From contig JAPLOI010000075.1 in the NCBI GenBank assembly GCA_026400815.1, positions 62,001 through 126,000 of the forward strand: a stretch of DNA of 64,000 nucleotides, given 5' to 3'. The position numbers were made by a program, and so were the translations under genes. Shown piece after piece: positions 44,067 through 52,820 of the stretch. Origin of the DNA: Alphaproteobacteria bacterium. Its GTDB lineage: Bacteria; Pseudomonadota; Alphaproteobacteria; Acetobacterales; Acetobacteraceae. The stretch's first letter is position 1. Every line of letters starts with the position of its first letter. The notes below the pieces were generated by a model. It saw nothing but the letters and a program-made list of their open reading frames with translations. It made no database searches and was not told where the DNA came from.

Positions 44067-44513
44067 ATGCGCGAGGTCAAGACGATCGGGGCAGACGACG
44101 CACGGCGCGGCATCGCGGCCGTGCGCGCCGCGGCCGAGCGCCGGGATGCGGCGGTGGTGGTGGCAATCGCCGATGCCTATGGCGAATTGCTGGCGCTGCT
44201 GCGCATGGACGGTGCCGGGCCCGGGGAGGTCGCACCGGCCATCGCCAAGGCCTACACGGCGGCGCGCCTGGGCCAGAACACCCGCGAGATCGAGGCCGCC
44301 TCCCGCAACCCCAAGACAGGGTTCGACCTGGCGGGGTTCGCCGACCCGCGGATCACCGGGCTGATCGGCGGGGTGAAGCTGGAATTCGAAGGCGAAGTGG
44401 TCGGCGCCGTCGGCGTCAGCGGCGCGTCGGCCGGCACGGAGGAGGCGCTGGCGGAGGCCGGCGTGGCGGCGATGCTGGAGCCCTACAAGACCGTGGTGGA
44501 GGAAGCATCGTAA
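44067..44513 (+). CDS. GlcG/HbpS family heme-binding-like protein
   Basis: 148 residues from ATG at 44067 (GGGAG 10 nt upstream). It has the GlcG/HbpS plan: IAAVRAAAERRDAAVVVAI, AYGELLALLRMDGAGPG, KAYTAARLGQNTREI, and the Gly-rich end VVGAVGVSGASAGTEEALAE then AGVAAM. Relatives bind heme or sit in glycolate/diol utilisation operons; the function here is unknown. Just after its stop lies the AT-rich composite palindrome. Confidence 0.85.
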   Translation: MREVKTIGADDARRGIAAVRAAAERRDAAVVVAIADAYGELLALLRMDGAGPGEVAPAIAKAYTAARLGQNTREIEAASRNPKTGFDLAGFADPRITGLIGGVKLEFEGEVVGAVGVSGASAGTEEALAEAGVAAMLEPYKTVVEEAS

Positions 44514-44521
44514 GCGAGCAC

Positions 44522-44624
44522 GTTCTTTTTTGAAAAAAAGAACCAAAAAACTTTCATTCGTTTGCTGGCCTCGGCGCAAACGAATGAAGTCTTTTTTGCT
44601 TCTTTTTTCTTCAGAAAAAAGAAG
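44522..44624. repeat. AT-rich composite palindrome, full copy (HbpS/M81 gap)
   Basis: Left arm GTTCTTTTTTGAAAAAAAG then AACCAAAAAACTTT, inner stem CATTCGTTTG, loop CTGGCCTCGGCG, inner stem CAAACGAATG, right arm AAGTCTTTTTTGCTTC with tip CTTCTTTTTTCTTCAGAAAA. The inner 10-bp stem differs from the 11821 copy but stays perfectly paired. It lies between convergent genes. Confidence 0.88.
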
Positions 44625-44632
44625 ACGCTTTC

Positions 44633-46114
44633 TTACTCAAGGTCGAGTGGAAAAATCGGCCGCCGCAGCCGCGTATAGGGAAACACCCGGCTATCCGACG
44701 AGCATGGCCCGCGCGTGGTGACACTGTGGGTTTCGGACATGATGGGGTCGTAGGCCTGCCGGTGCGCCACCGCCGCCTTCACGCCGATCACGCGCAACTC
44801 TTCGGGGTTGATCCCTTGGCTGCGCCACTGCCCGAGGTCAAACGGCGGGGTTTTCTTCGTGGTCAGCAGCAGGGTGATGCCCCGGTGCCGCACCACGGCG
44901 CTGGGGCCCATCGACACATGGATGCCGGAGCTTCCGGCGCTGTGGGAGTGGCGGTCTTCCAGCGTGAAGTCGCCGTCGGACTCCGAAAGTTTCTCGACAT
45001 CGAGCGTGACGGGGCCAGGGTCCAACCGGCTGCCCTTGCCGCCGAGGGGCAGGGTGATGCGGCCGCCCTTGGGGATGGATTTCAGGGCCTGCACGGCCTC
45101 GGGATCGTTGATGATGATGCCGCCGCCCTGCACGTCGTGCTTCAGCATCGCGCGCAGCAGCTCGGTGCCATCGCCGGGGGCGCCGCCGCCGATGTTCTCG
45201 GCGGGCTCCACCAGCAGCACCGGGCCGGGCCGGTTGGGCAGGCCGCGCGAGAGGATCTCGTCGGCATCGCCCTGGGCGGGGATGCCGTGGTGGCGCAGTT
45301 CCCAGGCCAGGTCGGCGAGTTTCGCCAGTGCGGCCTCGGCGGGGGCGGCATCGCCCTCGGTGATGGCGGAGAAGGCCATGCCGGCATGGGTGGAATCGCC
45401 AAAGCTGTAGCCGCCGACGACGTTGACGCAGAGGATCTCCGGGTTCTCCGCCTCGATCTGGCGTGCCAGGGCGCAGAGGTCGCGCATCGGGCGGTCGCCG
45501 GTGGCAACGCCGGTGGGCGGCAGGATCATGTTGGTGCCGCGCCAGATGGTGCGCGGGGTGCGGCCGGTGTTCAGCGCGCGGGCCAGCAGCTCCGCACCAC
45601 GGATCGCCGCCTCATGCGCGTCGGTGTGCGGGGTGTTGCGGTAGCTGACCAGGCCGTTGGACAGCCCGCACATCTGCGGCGTGAGCGTGGCGTGCTGGTC
45701 GTACACGCCGAAAAGCGGAAGGTCGGCCGCGCCGGGCAGGGCGCGAATACGCGCGATCAGTTCGCCCTCGGGGTCTTCCAGGCCTTCGGTGCGCATCGCG
45801 CCGTGCAGCACCAGGTAGATGCCGTCGATCCCTTCGGCCAGGGCGGCGCGGGCCAGCGGTTCCAGTTCGCGCCAGAAGGTTTCGAACACCTCCTGCTCCA
45901 CTGTGCCGGAGGGTGTGGCGCCCCAATCCAGCGTGGCCACCACATCCCACCCCTCGCGCTCCGCCACGATCAGGAAGCCATCCACCACGGAGAGGTCGCC
46001 GCGGCGCGCCATGATGGCGGCGGCATCGCGCTGGCGGAAATCGGCCAGGGGCGTGGTTTCGTCCACGAAGCTGTGGGTCTCGTGCGAAAGTGCTGCAAAC
46101 AGGATGCGGGGCAT
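44633..46114 (-). CDS. M81 family metallopeptidase (MlrC-like), copy 1
   Basis: 493 residues, full length. N-terminal DUF1485 region: RILFAALSHETHSFVDETTP (His/Glu of the M81 signature), IYLVLHGAMRTEGLEDPEGE (HGAM motif) and FGVYDQHATLTPQMCG. The C-terminal MlrC domain has EPAENIGGGAPGDGTELLRA and SVTTRGPCSSDSRVFPYTRL. M81 proteins are related to the microcystin-degrading MlrC; most family members act on unknown linear peptides or other amides. It is divergent from a peptide-binding protein and a second M81 gene. The stop lies 9 nt from the AT-rich repeat. Confidence 0.9.
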   Translation of the reverse strand: MPRILFAALSHETHSFVDETTPLADFRQRDAAAIMARRGDLSVVDGFLIVAEREGWDVVATLDWGATPSGTVEQEVFETFWRELEPLARAALAEGIDGIYLVLHGAMRTEGLEDPEGELIARIRALPGAADLPLFGVYDQHATLTPQMCGLSNGLVSYRNTPHTDAHEAAIRGAELLARALNTGRTPRTIWRGTNMILPPTGVATGDRPMRDLCALARQIEAENPEILCVNVVGGYSFGDSTHAGMAFSAITEGDAAPAEAALAKLADLAWELRHHGIPAQGDADEILSRGLPNRPGPVLLVEPAENIGGGAPGDGTELLRAMLKHDVQGGGIIINDPEAVQALKSIPKGGRITLPLGGKGSRLDPGPVTLDVEKLSESDGDFTLEDRHSHSAGSSGIHVSMGPSAVVRHRGITLLLTTKKTPPFDLGQWRSQGINPEELRVIGVKAAVAHRQAYDPIMSETHSVTTRGPCSSDSRVFPYTRLRRPIFPLDLE

Positions 46115-46219
46115 TCTTGGGTCCTCCCTGCCGCAGCCTAGCGGCGGGATGGTTGACGCGCCAAGCCGGCGGGCGTTGAGTTGCTCGCAGAGGGCGCAAA
46201 GCCCCAGCAGGAGGTCGGC

Positions 46220-47806
46220 ATGAAGCGTGCGTTCCTGGCGGCGGCCATGATGGCCGCAATGGCGGCATGGGCGCCCGCATCGGCGCAGCAGAACACGCTG
46301 AAAGTCGTGCTACCCGGCGAGCTGCGCAGCATCGACAGCGATTGGACCGCCGCCGCCATCACGCGGTACCACAGCTTCATGGTGTACGACACGCTGCTGG
46401 GGCTGGACGCCAACCAGCAGATCCAGCCGCAAATGGCAGACAGCTTCGACCTCAGCGAGGACAAGCTCACCTACACCTTCCACCTGCGCGACAAGCTCGC
46501 CTTCTCCGATGGCACGCCCGTCACCGCGGAAGACGTGGTGGCCAGCTGGATCCGCTGGGCGGAGGCCGATGGCGCCGGCCAGATGATCGCCACCTTCCTC
46601 GCCGGGTTGGATGCCGTGGATGCGCGCACCGTGCGCGTGCGGCTGAAGGAGCCGTTCCCGCAACTGCCCTATGTGCTCGCCAAGCCGATGGCGATCCCGA
46701 TGTTCGTGAAGCCGGCCAAGATCGTGAAGGGCCTGTCGGCGCGCACGCAGTTCAGCGACCCCATGGGCTCCGGCCCGTTCATCATGCGCAAGGATGAATG
46801 GGTGGCCGGCAGCAAGACGGTCTATATGAAAAATCCCGGCTACGTGCCGCGCGCGGAACCGGCCAGCGGCATCGCCGGCGGCAAGGTGGCGCGGGTGGAT
46901 CGCGTGGAATGGGTGGTGATCCCCGACCCCTCGACCCAGGCCTCCGCCCTGCGCAACGGCGAGGTGGATTTCGTCGAGAGCCCCACGCTTGATCTGGTGC
47001 CGATGCTGCAATCCTCGCGCGGCGTGCGGGTGGCCGCCCTGTGGCCCACCGGCAGCGAAGGCACGATGCGGGTGAACTGGACCAACCCGCCCTTCGACAA
47101 CCCGATCGCGCGGCGGGCGATGTACAATTTCGTCAACCAGAAGGACATGATCCTGGCCGCGCTCGGCGACGAGAAGCTGGGCCAGGTCTGCGGCGCGCTG
47201 CTAATCTGCGGATCGCCCAACGGCAGCGAGTATGGCGCGGAGATGCTGATCTCCAACGAACCGGAGGATGTGCGCCTCAAGCGCGGCATGGAGATGCTGC
47301 GGGCCGGTGGCTACAAGGGCCAGAAGATCGTGGTGCTGGATCCCTCCGACCAGCCGATCATGAACCGCGCCACGCAGGTGCTGGTGGCCAGCATGCGCAA
47401 GGCCGGCGTGAATGTTGAGATGCAGACGATGGATTGGGCCACGGTGGTCAGCCGCCGCGCGGTGCGTGGGCCGGTGGCCAATGGCTGGCACATCTTCCTC
47501 ACCATGGGCGGCCCGCTGGGCCCGGCCAACCCCGTGTTCCACGTGCAGATGTCCGCCGCCTGCGACAAGGCCTGGTTCGGCTGGCCGTGCGATGCGGAGC
47601 TGGAACGGTTGCGCGCGGCGTGGATCCGCGAGACCGATCCGATCAAGGCGCGCTGGCTGGTGGAGAACATCCAGCTGCGTGGCGCGCAGATCGTGGTCTA
47701 CATCCCGTTCGGGCAATACGTGTCGCCCTCGGCCTGGCGCGACAACCTGGACGGATTGCTGACGGTGCCGGAGACTGTGGTTTTCTGGAACGTGGCAAAG
47801 AAATAG
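46220..47806 (+). CDS. ABC transporter substrate-binding protein, family 5
   Basis: 528 residues from ATG at 46220 (GCAGGAGG 7-14 nt upstream). Sec signal peptide KRAFLAAAMMAAMAAWAPAS cut about residue 22. The mature part follows the peptide-binding family: FSDGTPVTAEDVVASWIRW, GSGPFIMRKDEWVAGSKTVY, NWTNPPFDNPIARRAMYNFV, and late VYIPFGQYVSPSAWRDNL. It directly abuts the second M81 gene (no gap), so substrate capture and hydrolysis appear coupled. No permease or ATPase genes follow. Confidence 0.92.
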   Translation: MKRAFLAAAMMAAMAAWAPASAQQNTLKVVLPGELRSIDSDWTAAAITRYHSFMVYDTLLGLDANQQIQPQMADSFDLSEDKLTYTFHLRDKLAFSDGTPVTAEDVVASWIRWAEADGAGQMIATFLAGLDAVDARTVRVRLKEPFPQLPYVLAKPMAIPMFVKPAKIVKGLSARTQFSDPMGSGPFIMRKDEWVAGSKTVYMKNPGYVPRAEPASGIAGGKVARVDRVEWVVIPDPSTQASALRNGEVDFVESPTLDLVPMLQSSRGVRVAALWPTGSEGTMRVNWTNPPFDNPIARRAMYNFVNQKDMILAALGDEKLGQVCGALLICGSPNGSEYGAEMLISNEPEDVRLKRGMEMLRAGGYKGQKIVVLDPSDQPIMNRATQVLVASMRKAGVNVEMQTMDWATVVSRRAVRGPVANGWHIFLTMGGPLGPANPVFHVQMSAACDKAWFGWPCDAELERLRAAWIRETDPIKARWLVENIQLRGAQIVVYIPFGQYVSPSAWRDNLDGLLTVPETVVFWNVAKK

Positions 47807-49267
47807 ATGCGGATTTTCGTCGCCTCGCTGGCAACCGAGACCAACACCTTCGCGCCGATCCCGACCGATCTGCGCAGCTTCGCGCCCACCTACTACAAGC
47901 CCGGCACGGCGCCGGCGGCGGCCACCATGAACACCTCGGTGATGGTGGTGGCACGCCGGCTGGCCGCCGAGCAGGGCCATACGCTGGTGGAAGGCAGCTG
48001 CGCCTGGGCCGACCCCGCGGGGATCGTCGGGCGCGCCACCTACGAAACACTGCGCGACGAGATCCTCGATCAGCTCCGCGCCGCCATGCCGGTGGACGTG
48101 ATCCTGTTCGGCCTGCATGGCGCGATGGTGGCGCATGGCTACGACGACTGCGAGGGCGACCTGATGGCCCGCGCGCGCAGGATCGCGCCCACCGCCGTGA
48201 TCGGCGGCGAGATCGACCCGCACACGCACCTGAGCGACACGATGGTGCAAAGTGCGGACTTCATCGTCGCCTTCAAGGAATTTCCCCACACGGATTTCCT
48301 GGCCCGCGCGGAAGACCTCGCCGCCCTGTGCCTGGCCAAGGCGCGCGGAGAGATCAACCCGGTGCCCTGCGTGTGGGACATGCGCCACATCGGCGGCTTC
48401 ATGACCGGCCGCGAGCCAGGCCGCTCCTTCGTCGACCGCATGCTGGCGATGGAGGGCAAGGACGGCATCCGCTCCATCAGCGCCATCCACGGCTTCACCG
48501 CGGCGGATGTGTACGATGTCGGCAGCAAGATGCTGGTCTATGCCGACGACCGCGCCACGGGCGAGGCGCTGGCGGAACAACTGGGACGCGAGCAACTGGC
48601 CTGGGGCAAGGGCGCCAACCCCGTGCACCTGAAAACCGCCGAAGCCGTCACCGATGCGCTGGCCACCGAAGGCGGCCCCGTGGTGCTGGCCGACCGGTGG
48701 GACAACCCGGGCGGCGGCGTGGCCGGAGACAGCACCTTCCTGATCGAGGAGTTGCTGAAATACCCCGACGTGCCCGCAGCCGTCGGCGCGCTGTGGGATG
48801 CCCAGGCGGTGAATTTCTGCATCGCCGCCGGCGTGGGCGCGGTGATGCCGCTGCGCTTCGGCGGCAAGGCGGCCGCCACCTCCGGCAACCCCATCGACGC
48901 GGTGGTGACGGTGCGCGCGGTGACCGACGATCTGCGCATTCCCTTCGAGCAGAGCGAGGTCTCGCTGGGTGCCGCCGCGGCGATCACCATCGGCAACCTC
49001 GATGTGGTGTTGGCCAGCGGCCGGGCGCAGACCTTCTCGCCGCCGGTGTTCACCAATCTCGGCATCGACCTGTCGAAGAAGAAGATCGTGGTGGTGAAAT
49101 CGTCCAACCACTTCTTCGCCGCCTTCGCGCCGATCGCGGCCAAGATCACCTATGTGGATTGCGGCGGGCCGTATCCGCCCGATGCCGCGAAGATTCCCTA
49201 CACCAAGATCCGCCGTCCGATCTCTCCGCTGGATGCCAATCCGTGGCTGTTTCCCAGGAACGATTGA
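47807..49267 (+). CDS. M81 family metallopeptidase (MlrC-like), copy 2
   Basis: 486 residues. The same plan as the gene at 44633 but clearly diverged: RIFVASLATETNTFAPIPTD, ILFGLHGAMVAHGYDDCEGD, and GGEIDPHTHLSDTMV for the metal-site region. The C-terminal domain has ADRWDNPGGGVAGDSTFLIE and CGGPYPPDAAKIPYTKIRRP. It starts right after the stop of the binding protein and its own stop shares a base with the next ATG (TGATG), giving a four-gene unit 46220-50228. Confidence 0.9.
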   Translation: MRIFVASLATETNTFAPIPTDLRSFAPTYYKPGTAPAAATMNTSVMVVARRLAAEQGHTLVEGSCAWADPAGIVGRATYETLRDEILDQLRAAMPVDVILFGLHGAMVAHGYDDCEGDLMARARRIAPTAVIGGEIDPHTHLSDTMVQSADFIVAFKEFPHTDFLARAEDLAALCLAKARGEINPVPCVWDMRHIGGFMTGREPGRSFVDRMLAMEGKDGIRSISAIHGFTAADVYDVGSKMLVYADDRATGEALAEQLGREQLAWGKGANPVHLKTAEAVTDALATEGGPVVLADRWDNPGGGVAGDSTFLIEELLKYPDVPAAVGALWDAQAVNFCIAAGVGAVMPLRFGGKAAATSGNPIDAVVTVRAVTDDLRIPFEQSEVSLGAAAAITIGNLDVVLASGRAQTFSPPVFTNLGIDLSKKKIVVVKSSNHFFAAFAPIAAKITYVDCGGPYPPDAAKIPYTKIRRPISPLDANPWLFPRND

Positions 49268-49836
49268 TGCCCACTTCGACCGGCCGCGACTCTTCCGCGG
49301 GCGGTGGAAGTGGGCATGCGCGCGGGGTTGGTGGGGCGGCCGCGCGCGAAACAAAGACTCTGCGGCTGCATCTTTCGGCTCCACGCCTCGAAGATGCACC
49401 CGCGCTGTTCGCCTTCATGGGCGATGCGGCGGTGATGCAGCACACCTACCGCAAGGACTCGCTGCGCGACATGCGCCGGCACATCGCAGCGCATTGGTGG
49501 CAGGCGCGGCGTCTGGGTTTCGGCTGCTGGACGGTGCGGCATGAAGGCCGTGTGGTCGGCTTCGGCGGGCTGAACGACGACCCGCTGGAGCCGGGCTACG
49601 GGCCCGAAGTGGCGTATTTCTTCGCGCGCGAAGCCTGGGGCAAGGGCTTCGCCGGCGAGGTGGTATCAGCGAGCCTCGATTGGGCGCGCGAACTCGGCCT
49701 TCCCAACGTCTGCGCCTTCGTGCATCCCGAGACCGCCGCCTCCCGCCGCGTGCTGGAGCGTGCGGGGTTTACGGTGGAGCGCTGGGTGCCAGAGATGACA
49801 CGCTGGCTGCTGCGTATCGAGTTGAGGAGGGCGTGA
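49267..49836 (+). CDS. GNAT-family N-acetyltransferase
   Basis: 189 residues. RimJ/RimL-type GNAT: LRLSAPRLEDAPALFAFMGD-like start (about 33-52), WTVRHEGRVVGFGGLND, the acetyl-CoA loop AYFFAREAWGKGFAGEVVSA, and the final ENPxS-like variant HPETAASRRVLERAGFTVER. It acetylates an amine on a small molecule or protein; the target is unknown. The first ~30 residues are Ser/Gly/Arg-rich and may not all be translated. Confidence 0.86.
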   Translation: MPTSTGRDSSAGGGSGHARGVGGAAARETKTLRLHLSAPRLEDAPALFAFMGDAAVMQHTYRKDSLRDMRRHIAAHWWQARRLGFGCWTVRHEGRVVGFGGLNDDPLEPGYGPEVAYFFAREAWGKGFAGEVVSASLDWARELGLPNVCAFVHPETAASRRVLERAGFTVERWVPEMTRWLLRIELRRA

Positions 49837-50228
49837 TGGCCGATGGGATCGCGGCGTTGCGCGCGGCGGTGGAAGCGCAGGGGATGGTGCCCGGCGCGGC
49901 AAAGGCCAAGCGCGGCAAGCCCGGCGTGACGCTGGTGTGGCTGCGGCCGGAGCCGGTTACGCTCCGCATCGATGCCAAGGATGTGTTGTGGCTGGAGACC
50001 TACCTGCCCTGGGTGATGCCCGGCGGGAAGCTGCACAAGCAGGTGAAGGCGTTGCTGGCCGAACAGGGCGCGCTGTGTGCCAGCCGGGAGGGGCATGTCT
50101 CCGTGGGCATGCCCGGCGGTGCCGCGGCGCTGCCCGCGCTGCTGGCGGCGGCACGGGGGCTGCGCGACATGTTGCAGGCGGAATGGCCGGACTATGCCAC
50201 CGGGGTGTTCGCCAAGGCGCTGGTGTAG
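49836..50228 (+). CDS. Conserved-looking hypothetical protein, unknown function
   Basis: 130 residues, ATG overlapping the GNAT stop by one base, GAGGAGG just upstream. It is soluble and lacks a signal or membrane segment. It reads VTLVWLRPEPVTLRIDAKDV, LWLETYLPWVMPGGKLHKQV and VFAKALV. I do not recognise a domain. Co-translation with the M81/GNAT genes suggests a shared role. Confidence 0.6.
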   Translation: MADGIAALRAAVEAQGMVPGAAKAKRGKPGVTLVWLRPEPVTLRIDAKDVLWLETYLPWVMPGGKLHKQVKALLAEQGALCASREGHVSVGMPGGAAALPALLAAARGLRDMLQAEWPDYATGVFAKALV

Positions 50229-50229
50229 C

Positions 50230-51579
50230 CTACACCCCGGCCGCGTGCAGCAGGTCGGCCAGCGCCAGGCCCTCCAGCCCCTCCGGCTCAATTCCGTCTA
50301 CGAAAAGGTCTGCCAGGGCGCGCTTGCGGGCGATGATCTCGGCGATGCGGGATTCCACCGTGTGGGGCGTGACGTAGGTGAACACCTGCACCGGGCGTTG
50401 CTGGCCCATCCGGTGCGCGCGATCCTCCGCCTGGGCTTCCACCGCCGCCGTCCACCAGCGGTCGAAATGGAACACCAGGCTGGCGGCGGTGAGGTTGAGG
50501 CCGACGCCGCCGGCGCGCAGCGACAGCACCAGCACCTTGTGGGCGGGGCTCTCGGCGAAGCGGCGCAGCGTGGCATCGCGCGTGGCGACATCGTGCGCGC
50601 CGGTGAGGGTGAGGGGCGCGAAGCGGCGCAGCCTTGTGGCGATGGCGGCCACGCCGAACGGGGCATCGACGAACTGGCTGAACACCAGGGATTTTTCACC
50701 CACTTCGGCGGCGGCTTCGATGCGGCGTTCCAGGTCGTCCAGCTTGGCGGAGGCGCCGCTCTCGGGCACGGCGTTGCAGATCTGCTTGAGGCGGAGCAGC
50801 AGTTCCAGCACCTGGGTCACGCGCACGCTGGCGCCCTGGCTGCGCAGCCAGACCACGCCCTGGCGCTCCGCGGCGTTGTAGGCGGCGCGCTGGGTGGGGC
50901 CCATGCCGGGGTCGATGGTGAAGCCGGTTTTCGGCGGCAGGTTGGGCAGCACGTCCGCCCGGCGGCGGCGGAGCTGCACGCGATCCAGCAGCGGGCGCAG
51001 GCCGAGTGCCAGGGTGCGGCGTTCGTAGGCACCGGGCACGACGAATTCCAGGATGGAGACGAGGTCTTCCAGCCGGTTCTCCAGCGGCGTGCCGGTCAGC
51101 GCCCAGGCACGATGGGTGCGCAGGCGGCGGATGGCCATGGAGGTGGCAGTGCCGCTGTTCTTCAGGCGCTGGGCTTCGTCCGCCACCACCACCTGCCAGA
51201 TACGGTGGGCGGGGCCGAAGGGCGGTGGCAGGTCCATGTCAGCGCGCAGCGATTCGTAGCTGGCCAGATGCACGTCGGCGCGGCGCCACCAGGCGGTTTC
51301 GCGCTCCCGCGTGCTGCCCTGCACCAGGGAGGGGTTCAGCTCCGGCGCCCAGACCCGCAGCTGCGCCTGCCATTGCAGCAGCAGGCTGGCGGGCGCGACG
51401 ATGAGGGCGGGGCGGGCCTCCGCCCCCAGCACGCGCAGGGCCGCGATGGCCTGCACGGTCTTACCCAGGCCCATGTCGTCGGCCAACAGCAGGGAGCCCT
51501 GGGTGAGGCGGGCGATGCCTTCCTGTTGCCAGGGCGGCAGGGGATGCGGCCAGGCAAGGCCGAAGGCGTCAGCAAGCAT
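50230..51579 (-). CDS. SNF2-family DEAD/DEAH-box helicase, compact form
   Basis: 449 residues from ATG at 51579. It is almost only the two-lobed SNF2 motor. Motif I LLLADDMGLGKTVQAIAAL (about 30-48), Ia LIVAPASLLLQW, II DEAQ in VVVADEAQRLKN, III ALTGTPLENRLEDL, V LSLRAGGVGLNLTAASLVFH (about 365-384), VI EDRAHRMGQQRPVQVF. There is no N-terminal SWIM or DUF region as in the usual 1,000-residue bacterial relatives. It may remodel DNA-protein complexes or transcription complexes. Its 3' end is 1 nt from the convergent unknown gene. Confidence 0.9.
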   Translation of the reverse strand: MLADAFGLAWPHPLPPWQQEGIARLTQGSLLLADDMGLGKTVQAIAALRVLGAEARPALIVAPASLLLQWQAQLRVWAPELNPSLVQGSTRERETAWWRRADVHLASYESLRADMDLPPPFGPAHRIWQVVVADEAQRLKNSGTATSMAIRRLRTHRAWALTGTPLENRLEDLVSILEFVVPGAYERRTLALGLRPLLDRVQLRRRRADVLPNLPPKTGFTIDPGMGPTQRAAYNAAERQGVVWLRSQGASVRVTQVLELLLRLKQICNAVPESGASAKLDDLERRIEAAAEVGEKSLVFSQFVDAPFGVAAIATRLRRFAPLTLTGAHDVATRDATLRRFAESPAHKVLVLSLRAGGVGLNLTAASLVFHFDRWWTAAVEAQAEDRAHRMGQQRPVQVFTYVTPHTVESRIAEIIARKRALADLFVDGIEPEGLEGLALADLLHAAGV

Positions 51580-51605
51580 GCCGCGGTGTGGCGGAGTCCT
51601 TGAGT

Positions 51606-52643
51606 CTAGGCAAGCCAGGGCAGGACGCGGCCCACGATGGCGATGTGCTGGCCCTGGCGCACCACGGCCCCCCAGGCCTGGGCGATGATGATGCCGTCCA
51701 CCTGCGCACGCACCGGCCAGGGGTCGAGGTCGATGCGCTGGAAATCGTGCAGCCAGCCGACCACGGTGCCCGCCTTCACCTCTGTGCCGCATTCGATGAT
51801 GGGTTCGAAGTGGCCATCGAACGGCGCCACGGTGAAGCAGTCCCGATCCACCATGGCGGCGAGTTTCTGCGTGCCGGCGGCGTGGTGGGCGATGCGCTCG
51901 ATGTTTCCGCGCAGCTGGCCGAGATGGATGGCGGCGGCCAGCACGCCGTGTTTCGCGTAGCGCAGGCCCTCGGCGGAGACGGCGGCACCCCAGCCGAACT
52001 CGCCGCCGATGGTGATCTTGCCCAGGCGTTCGCCCTCGCTGGGCAGCAGGCCCGGCGTCTCGTTCTGGTAGGCGATCACGATCGGCGTGCCGAACCAACG
52101 CGCGGTGTTCTCGATCAGGCGGCCCTGCTCGGGGTCGTCCACAAGATGGTAGCTGGTGCCGCGGGCGAAGCGGGCCACGCTGCCGCCGGCGTGCAGGTCG
52201 ATCACGATGTGCACATGCGGCCAGATGAAGCCGCGCACGAAGGCGGCGATGCGGTGGGTGATCCCTGCCATGGCTGGCGTGGTGCCGGCGCCGTCGACGA
52301 AGCAGCGGTTGAGGTTGCGGTTGTCGTCCAGCGTGGAATCGCGCGTGCCGGCGCGGAAGGCGGCGGGGTTCAGCACCGGGACGAGGATGATGCGGCCCTG
52401 AACATCCTCCGCCGGGATATCCCGCAGCAGGTGCTTCACCGCCACGGGGCCTTCGTATTCGTTGCCGTGGTTGGAGCCGAAGGCCACCAGGCCCTGGCCG
52501 GGCTTGGCGTTGGGGCCGACCATGACGGTGAGCGGGATGAGATGGTCGCCCCAGATTGAATCGTGTTCCAGCGCCACCCAGTAGTCGCGGCGGCCGGGGC
52601 TTTCGAGGTCGAGGCCCCCAGGGCGGGTGATGATGCGTTCCAT
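51606..52643 (-). CDS. Succinylglutamate desuccinylase/aspartoacylase family deacylase
   Basis: 345 residues if the ATG at 52643 is used (AGGA 5 nt upstream); an in-frame ATG at 52655 adds four residues but has no ribosome-binding site. Carboxypeptidase-like zinc site: His and Glu in AFGSNHGNEYEGPVAV (about 58-73), DDNRNLNRCF with Arg-Asn, and the third ligand His in HIVIDLHAGGSVARF (about 148-162). C-terminal barrel-sandwich part VKAGTVVGWLHDF and AWGAVVRQGQHIAIV. It removes an acyl group from an N-acyl amino acid or ectoine-like substrate. It lies 26 nt upstream of the helicase gene on the same strand. Confidence 0.88.
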   Translation of the reverse strand: MERIITRPGGLDLESPGRRDYWVALEHDSIWGDHLIPLTVMVGPNAKPGQGLVAFGSNHGNEYEGPVAVKHLLRDIPAEDVQGRIILVPVLNPAAFRAGTRDSTLDDNRNLNRCFVDGAGTTPAMAGITHRIAAFVRGFIWPHVHIVIDLHAGGSVARFARGTSYHLVDDPEQGRLIENTARWFGTPIVIAYQNETPGLLPSEGERLGKITIGGEFGWGAAVSAEGLRYAKHGVLAAAIHLGQLRGNIERIAHHAAGTQKLAAMVDRDCFTVAPFDGHFEPIIECGTEVKAGTVVGWLHDFQRIDLDPWPVRAQVDGIIIAQAWGAVVRQGQHIAIVGRVLPWLA

Positions 52644-52682
52644 GTGTCCTGCCATTGAGTGACGCGGATAGAGCCTGAAGCG

Positions 52683-52813
52683 AAGTGGTCACAGAGAGCA
52701 CGGAGGGCCACAGAGAGCACAGAGAAGCCGGTCAATCATTCCGCGGGTTGGGCTTCGTGGCCTGGCGTTCTCTGTGCCCCTCTGTGTTTCTCCGTGTTCT
52801 CTGTGACCGCTTT
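52683..52813. repeat. Long inverted repeat of CACAGAG/CACGGAG type
   Basis: Left arm 52683-52726 (starts AAGTGGTCACAGAGAGCACG) and right arm 52768-52813 (ends CTCTGTGACCGCTTT) are about 45 bp and near perfect inverted copies, separated by about 41 nt. It lies between the deacylase start and the stop of the enolase-superfamily gene (both minus strand) and could end that transcript. The same motif family appears at 25966-26016. Confidence 0.85.
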
Positions 52814-52820
52814 GCTTTCT

